From positions 93,614,078 through 93,678,077 of the forward strand of contig OX375879.1 of the NCBI GenBank assembly GCA_947359465.1: DNA of 64,000 bases. The letters are read 5' to 3'. Made by a program: the position numbers and the translations under genes. The first letter of the stretch is position 1; each line of letters begins with the position of its first letter. The stretch comes from Metellina segmentata. Its lineage: Eukaryota; Arthropoda; Arachnida; Araneae; Tetragnathidae. A model generated the notes under the pieces. That model did not search any database. It saw only the letters and a list, made by a program, of their open reading frames with translations, and was not told where the DNA came from. This document shows, in pieces, positions 58,130 to 64,000 of this stretch.

Positions 58130-58528
58130 GGAGGAGAGATGTCGTATGCTAGGCAACGGATAGTTATTGCCAAATATGGTAACCATGATGTTTTGATTTA
58201 GCTTTAAGTCAACTGTATGCATGGAAAGTTCGTTTAGATTCATACCATGGGAACGAAATTTGGATTTATCGCGTTCTATGATTGGGCTAAAATTTGAATT
58301 TATCGCGTTTATTCTTTACTTTTATTTATTGATTTGTGTATTCCTCATTTCACTTCAATGGTGTCATGCTAATTAGCAAAACCCATAACTACTAATCTTT
58401 AATAAAGTAATTACGAGTTTTCCTAATTAGTATGACGATATAAAACAAATCGAATGGTGTGCTCCATCTTCATTTGGCGATAAAAATTAATTGCCAACAA
58501 GACATGCCTTGGATACGACATCTCTATC
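58130..58528. mobile_element. Merlin-like MITE, 399 bp, perfect 8-bp target duplication
   Basis: The left end GGAGGAGATGTCGTATGC and the inverted right end GATAGAGATGTCGTATCC are similar, and AATGCTTT flanks both sides exactly (58122-58129 and 58529-58536). Eight-base duplication and GG-type ends fit Merlin; the assignment also rests on the related, transposase-bearing copy at 55325-56326 in opposite orientation. Confidence 0.85.
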
Positions 58529-58539
58529 AATGCTTTTAG

Positions 58540-59105
58540 CTGTTCATTGCTTAAATAATATCCCATATGTCCCTAAATAAATGCCACATTTACGTATTGT
58601 TTTAAAAAATGTTTGCAGGCTTTCTTCCATTTTGAAGTTAGCTGTACCCACAAGAACATTTGTTCACAGTATAAGGCAACCTAAGAATGCCACGCAAATG
58701 TATTTTCCTATTGTTTATAAAGGCTGGTAAGTATCGCAGAAAATAACTTTTTATAAGTGCATCTGCGGAAAATGTCATCTGGAATTAATTCGGTGAAAAA
58801 AGAAAAACTGAGATGTGATAATGACTTTCGAATTACTATTCTAAGTAATCCTGACGATATATTAAAAACCCAACACTCTATTAATTTGCAATATTTAATC
58901 ATAGAAGAAAAAGTAACCTTTTAATAAACGATTAAATATTTTTTTGATCATATTTTTTCAAATATGAACATGTTTGTGGTTATAAAAATAGTGTTAAATG
59001 TGATATTTATTTTGAATCATTTGAAGCTTTATGTATACATATGAGTGGATTTTCAGTGCATACCATCAAACCCCTGGAAGACGAGGATTTTACTTCCCAC
59101 ATTCC
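58540..59105. other. AT-rich stretch, nothing recognised
   Basis: An ATGCC-rich patch near 58570-58700 and short frames only. Confidence 0.45.
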
Positions 59106-59133
59106 AAAACTCTGGTTCATATCTTTCCCTTAA

Positions 59134-59883
59134 TCTTCGGTTTCCTAAGAAAGCAGCCGTTATGTAGCTGTGGGTGAGGTCACTAAAACGTTGTTTATAC
59201 AAACAGATGGCGTTGGTTTCATAGAGAGCGTTGTTTGTGAGCGTAACGAAAATTTGCGGAGCCGCTATATCCTGAATGTCATTATAGCGGTCTCAAACAG
59301 CTGGGGAACGTTTTTTTTTCTCTTGTAGCTTCAACATTTCATTTCCTGCACCAAACAATTCGAGCTGAGGGAAGCAAAACAAACAAAATTTTTTTGACTG
59401 GTATTGATCAGTTCGTTTTTGTAAAATCGGGATCGTTAAACATACAATAAAAATTTCAACGGATTTAAAACCTGGCAAAATTTAACAACAGAACGATACC
59501 ATGAATGTGATTTTCTTTAAAACAATAATAAATTATTTAATAAATAATTAAATAATCAAATGGTAAATTATTGAAAAATAAAACTGTTTTTTGTATCAAT
59601 CTGGCGTAGAATTTTACTCTGATTTGAAATCCGTTGAAATTTTTAAACTAACTTCAACTATCCCGAAGTTACAAACTTTGGACAAGAGAATAAAAAAGCC
59701 ACTTTTTTTGTTTTCCGAATCAAATAAACCACGACAGCCGTCTGTGTTGCCCATTCTCCAACGTATTCTCTCCGTTTAAGTTGACACCTCTGGACTCTTT
59801 AGACGGCCGTCTAGTTATGCCCGCGGCATCATGACGTATCACGGCTGTTAGATAACGGCTCCACTTTCTTAGGAAACCGAAGA
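59134..59883. mobile_element. TTAA-flanked foldback element inserted in a SINE
   Basis: The inverted ends TCTTCGGTTTCCTAAGAAAG (59134-59153, and the complement of 59864-59883) are identical over these 20 bp, with GCCGTTAT following. The arms continue inward imperfectly: AAATCCGTTGAAATTTTTA occurs near 59630 and in inverse orientation near 59455. TTAA (59130-59133) and TTTA (59884-59887) flank it. Intact SINE copies read CTTTCCTTAAGGG here, so the TTAA target can be seen in an uninserted relative. Confidence 0.8.
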
Positions 59884-59945
59884 TTTAGGGGATTGATCTC
59901 GGACCGTCGTCAATAGACCGTTGTGTTGCTCTAGTACGACGTTAA
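59884..59945 (+). mobile_element. SINE family 1 tail, right of the foldback element
   Basis: GGGGATTGATCTCGGACCG, then CAATAGACCGTTGTG and GTACGACGTTAATTAAAA, matches the tail at 53690-53760. A short piece to the left of the insert (CATATCTTTCCC, ending 59129) is the matching upstream part of the SINE. Confidence 0.8.
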
Positions 59946-60157
59946 TTAAAAATTATCAATCCAAAACTCTCGTTCGGTAAATAAAAGAGACGCCGTAAAA
60001 CGTTGCCACGAGAAATCCGGAATGCGCACAGGAAATACGTTTTACCAACAAACACTAACGCCATCTACATTTAACTTTAAAGAAAATACCGCTCTTAAAG
60101 GAATGCAACCGCCATTCTGGCTTATGGATGAGAGTAAATGAATGTAGGTAGGTTGTT

Positions 60158-60320
60158 AATTAACGTCGCACTGGAGCTACACAACGGGCTATTGGCGATG
60201 ATTCAGAATCTATGCCGAAGGGAATGATTCAAGGACAACTCCTCGTAATTGTGGACCATAGTCAGACGACGAGAACAAAACATCCACTGGTATGCCCCTT
60301 GCCAAAGAGTACGTGAAAGT
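60158..60320 (-). mobile_element. SINE family 1, tail half
   Basis: TTAATTAACGTCGCACTGG, ACAACGGGCTATTGGCGATG and GAAGGGAATGATTCAAGG follow the family order; the head is missing beyond about 60320. Confidence 0.8.
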
Positions 60321-60324
60321 AGAC

Positions 60325-60785
60325 CTTTGATATCACATGTATGTAAAGCAGCTTAAAATTTTGGAACCTTTTCTGAAATAGTTAAACAAGATTAAAGCGC
60401 TTTAGAATATCGTAATGTAAATTAATCATTAAAGAAATGAAGAAATGGCGATTTCCAATTCGAAGTAATTTGAAATTAAGTATAACAAGACACATGTCAT
60501 CAGAGAAAGCATTTCCATTTATTTTTAGAAATGTCGTATTATACTTGTTACGGAAACATTTACAGTCCCGTATGCAATGTGACTGGCTTCTAAAACTGAT
60601 TGGGTTTCTAAAACAAAGGCGGATTTTCACAGAAAGTTGGTTCTCGTATAGAAAGGAGAAAAAAAAATTAAGCATCCAAGTAATGAATATGGCAGCAACG
60701 AATGACTTCAAGTGAAATACTAGTACATTATTAAATTTAAGAGAAATTGACTTGAAGAATGAATGTAGAATTTAAAAATCTCTAA
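60325..60785. other. No supported gene
   Basis: Open frames of about 92 and 109 codons overlap on opposite strands at 60382-60715, neither with a recognisable motif. One strand may be coding, but nothing decides it. Confidence 0.35.
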
Positions 60786-60983
60786 ACTTGCTTTTTACCC
60801 TTGGTCGAGGATGACTCGAGGCATAACCTGTACTTGCTGGTACTCATATCAGAAGAATACTATTGCGAATATGAGGGTAATTGCAAGGTAAACACGATTC
60901 ACGAGGATTACGAATCGGCTTGGATTGATTGGCTATCGAAACTGACAAGTGTTTTAATCACGCCGAATAATCACATGGGTTAA
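60786..60983 (+). CDS. Candidate exon or short open frame, product unknown
   Basis: A frame open from a TAA to a TAA encodes an acidic, tryptophan-bearing peptide (EEYYCEYEGNCK; EDYESAWIDWLSKL) with no ATG. A donor-like AAG then GTAAAC lies inside. Composition is less AT-rich than its flanks. No family is recognised. Confidence 0.2.
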   Translation, partial: TCFLPLVEDDSRHNLYLLVLISEEYYCEYEGNCKVNTIHEDYESAWIDWLSKLTSVLITPNNHMG

Positions 60984-61082
60984 ACAATCAATGATTTGTA
61001 TCGTTTTACGATTCAATTTTTTGCACAATCCCGTGAAACATCTTCAAACTAAGTTTACTGTCGACAAATGGTAAGAACGTAA

Positions 61083-61375
61083 TTAACATTTCACTGAAAC
61101 AACACGACAGGCTATTGAGGAAACGATCCAGGAACAAACCCGAAGGGAAAGAATCGAAGACGTCACGTAATTTTAAACAATGGTCAGATGACGAGGCAAC
61201 ACCCAACACCTGAACAGGCACCCCACTCTCCAAATTTCCTCACAAACACAACGTGAGGACTTTCGGCCACGACAGATTTAAGGTGCACCAGCCACCTCTA
61301 CACCATATGATTCTATCTATCCACTGACCCGGATTCGAACTATGAATCTTCCGATCAAGAGTCTAACACCTCGGC
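61083..61375 (-). mobile_element. SINE family 1, nearly full length
   Basis: The tail (TAATTAACATTTCACTG), the middle (GGTCAGATGACGAGGCAAC, CAGGCACCCCACTCTCCAAA) and the head with B-box-like GTTCGAATCC are all present. The A box region is degraded (CTAACACCTCGG). A local duplication of AACACC occurs in the body. Confidence 0.87.
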
Positions 61376-61379
61376 AAAT

Positions 61380-62725
61380 TTATTCTAGAAAATAGCTAAA
61401 TTGAAAGCGAGTGAATTTAAGAAATAATTTGCAGCTGTCTAGATGATGATGAAACATATTTTATTCATGACATGCTTTCGTTTCCTTCTAAAACAACTTA
61501 TTTTATTTTATGAAGTAAGATGAGCTTATTATTTCAATACCGTATTGGTTTTGTGGAAAAGATAAATATTCGTTTCTTTAAAGAAGTACTAATGATTGGG
61601 TGTTGTAAAGGAAACAAGATAAGACCTTTTTCAATCATTTCCTTTTTTAGCTTCTTCTATTGTCTTTTCTTTTAAGTCATCGCTGAAAGAAAATGGAGGA
61701 AATTCAAAACAAAGATTTGATTCAGTCTGGAAAAGAAATCAGATGAAAAACTCTTCGCTTCCAGTTGAAAAAATTAGTTACGACTTTTTTTCAAGCAGCG
61801 ACTTTTAGACAAAAACCATGATTAGAAAAAGGGAAAATAAAACCAAAAAAGCAGGAAAAAAATCTATTTTCTTCATGCCTTGGTTTCTTTTTCGACTTTC
61901 CGTTTTCGTTTTCACGCTGTTTGAAATTTCTTAACACAATCGAGAACAATTGATTTTTCTCTGTTTTCTCATTTCCAATTTCAGAATCATCGGAAGAATG
62001 CGTACTCCCCTGAAAACTTCAAAATGTTTCTGGGACATATGTATGCATTTATCAATAACAGCTGAAGTATAACAATGGTTGGAAAGAAACTATTTGATTT
62101 CAATTCGTCAAAGATAATTACGAAGTCAAGTAAAAATTAAACCGAAGAACGTCATTATTTTTCAAAATTTTTAATAAATCCATATGTACTAGTGGGAAGA
62201 AATACATCGGTATTGGATATGCCATTGAACAACTGCTTTTTATTTTTAAAAAAGGATGATTTTGTGCATTGTGCGTTAATTTTCTCTAGGGATAGCTTAG
62301 AAGAATTCCGATCATTATGCGATTTTTATTGTCTGGTATGTCACTAAGTGTAAGACAACGACCTACAAACGTTGTGATTAATCACCAAACTTAGTTTCTC
62401 TTAAGCTGCAAAGTACTGTCCGACTTAAAAATAATTAGCAGACCCAGGCGTAACATTTGTGTTAAAGGTTCTTAATTGCTCACAGCTAATGATTCTGAAT
62501 GTCTACCATGTTCAAAGGCAAATCGTCGTTTTTCGAGGCTAAGCCAATTTTGTGCTTATATTTTCTTTTCTGTGGTGATATCAGTCTTCTAGGTTTCTTA
62601 TTTTGCTTTCCGTAAACAGACTACTGGATAATTTAATTATAACGACGATCTCTTCCATGCAGTTTTAGTGAAATTGTACAGCTTCATAGATACAAGGTGG
62701 AGTTTTCCCTGTTATGTATATCACT
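61380..62725. other. AT-rich stretch, nothing recognised
   Basis: No frame, tandem array or repeat shared with other parts of the window was noticed. Confidence 0.45.
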
Positions 62726-62730
62726 ATTAA

Positions 62731-63517
62731 GGCCCAGTGCACACATCCGATTTTTCAACGTGCGGCGTCGCTGCGGCACCAAAGTCCAAATATACACACA
62801 ATAACCGTTGTAGCTTCGTAGGGGGTCTCTCTGACCACAGCTTCCATGACGGTCCTTGAATTTATGACCGGATGGGGGTATCCCTTTGTCTTTGAACTGT
62901 AGCGGTTTCGGAAGAAAGTGTGAGGTCTTATCTCGAGGAAAAGGGAGAATCGTGGAACGCAAGAACGTGAACGGACGCAGAACGACTCTGCTCCTATGAA
63001 GCCCCGGGTCTGAAACCCTATTTGTATATACTATCTATTAGCCTCGAAATAGCCTTAACTTATATGTATATCTTCAATAATTAATTAAATGTGCTGTAAT
63101 TTTAAATGCCGTTTTAATTGCCTTCAAGCCACTCGCCACGTAAATTATACTCACGACGTTACACCGTGAAATGAAACAAGTACACATTTCGCGCCATTTG
63201 CTATTGATATTCTAACGAAGAAAACGTGTTTATTCCGCTTGGTGTAAAAACAAGTATATTTTGAAACAAAATAGACATTACTGGATACAATCATTTATTA
63301 ATTATTATTTAAATTCCATTTATGAAAACAAGATACTTCAGACCGGAGAAGCGTGTGCGGCGTCATGAGGAACTGCGGTACAAATTGCACGCAAGTTGGA
63401 CGTACATCGCCGCAGCGGCACCGGATGCATGTGTGCACTACTCCATTGGATTTAATGTATCTCAGACCGCACTTGCGTTGCGGCAGTGGCGCCACACGTT
63501 GATGTGTGCTCCGGGCC
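62731..63517. mobile_element. PIF/Harbinger-type MITE with TAA target duplication
   Basis: The ends GGCCCAGTGCACACATC and, inverted, GGCCCGGAGCACACATC are flanked by TAA on both sides (62728-62730 and 63518-63520). Subterminal GC-rich motifs (GTGCGGCGTCGCTGCGGCA and the inverted GTGTGGCGCCACTGCCGCA) extend the repeat to about 50 bp with a gap. The element is clearly more GC-rich than its flanks. No transposase is present; opposite-strand frames at 63298-63552 are chance products of the GC-rich end. Confidence 0.85.
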
Positions 63518-63520
63518 TAA

Positions 63521-64000
63521 AAGTTAATTTTTGTAACTGTGGCTCGACATAGCGTGTTGATATGCAAGTACGCGTTTAAAGATATACTGTCTGTATAGGG
63601 TGTTGGTAAACTGTTTAGAAAAAATTTAAGGGGTGATAGTACCAATCAATGGTACAATCAATGTACAATGGCACCCATTGTCGCAATCCACTTAGAGTGT
63701 CAGAAAAGAGAAATTTAGAAACACGTCCAACAATCCCTTCTGGCGTCAATTCTGCTCCACCAGAGTAGCAGCATTTCTCCAGAATATCACCGTATTGCAG
63801 TTGCCCTATGAAAATGTCTAGTGCGAAGACGAAGAGGAAGTGCTTCAAGTATTATTGCTGTCTTTTACACTTTTACACTCACCACACAGAGAGACGGGGT
63901 TTCTGCATGATGAAGTCCCAGAACAGCACCACGGTCCGAAATGTTCTGAATGTCAGATATCGCTGACAGTGGATTAGAAGTGGTGGAAATGTGGAGTGGC
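63521..64000. other. Unresolved 3' margin
   Basis: A 77-codon frame on the minus strand (63615-63848) includes GDILEKCCYSGGAELTPEGI and GLRQWVPLYIDCTIDWYYHP. It reads like transposon-derived coding sequence, but I cannot assign it. A GC-richer tail continues to the window edge. Confidence 0.3.

Noticed and set aside
55360..58520. One giant transposon with kilobase-long inverted ends carrying the histone-like gene
   Set aside because: The right arm is a self-contained 399-bp element with its own ends and perfect 8-bp duplication, so two separate insertions explain the arms better. Co-mobilisation is kept only as a minor possibility.
63298..63552. Open frames in the GC-rich end of the last MITE
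   Set aside because: They fall on both strands of the Harbinger-type inverted end and reflect composition.

Overview
This is AT-rich eukaryotic nuclear DNA, almost certainly from an arthropod. A spider or other chelicerate is my best guess, judged from the kinds of transposase and RNase H remnants present; this is an inference, not a demonstration. There is no prokaryotic gene organisation, no rRNA, no CRISPR and no free-standing tRNA gene. Long open frames are rare, and most of the recognisable sequence is transposon-derived. I find one intact gene-like frame with a recognisable fold (a divergent H2B-like histone, 57506-57898, minus) and a few low-confidence candidate exons (6998-7141, 15358-15576, 20241-20417, 38597-38754, 60786-60983).

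Layout. 1-15 kb: a near-perfect 64-bp palindrome, a mariner-type transposase tail, an RNase H fragment of a non-LTR retrotransposon, two different tRNA-derived SINEs, two deleted hAT elements (7555-8110; 8531-9762) with terminal inverted repeats and 8-bp target duplications, a Tc1-like transposase fragment, and local duplications. 15-31 kb: a complete non-autonomous Helitron (15709-17370), a detached Helitron 3' end, MITEs, minisatellites, and a two-exon THAP-domain relic (29573-30480). 31-37 kb: two abutting Helitrons, and a CATCGATG-rich hAT MITE inserted in a SINE. 40-48.6 kb: a Ty3/gypsy 3' half whose LTR has been split by a tandem pair of Helitrons (one holding a third Helitron) and by a PIF/Harbinger element (holding a Helitron end). 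50-55 kb: another Helitron, a TTAA-flanked MITE containing about 185 bp of (TA)n, and a rosa-like (DD41D) mariner broken by a SINE with its own target duplication. 55-64 kb: Merlin-like elements on either side of the H2B-like gene, a TTAA foldback element inserted in a SINE, more SINEs, and a Harbinger MITE.

The parts do not form an operon or pathway. The window reads as a stratified archive of insertions. Two nested insertions can be checked against an uninterrupted relative in the window, and others by their target duplications, so the relative order can be read directly. The best biological lead is the H2B-like histone: it is intronless, carries a polyadenylation signal overlapping its stop codon, and has substitutions at the canonical ubiquitination lysine and acidic-patch positions. 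The best structural leads are the head-to-tail Helitron pair with an exact empty site for the nested Helitron, and a SINE family that carries two different tRNA heads on one shared body.
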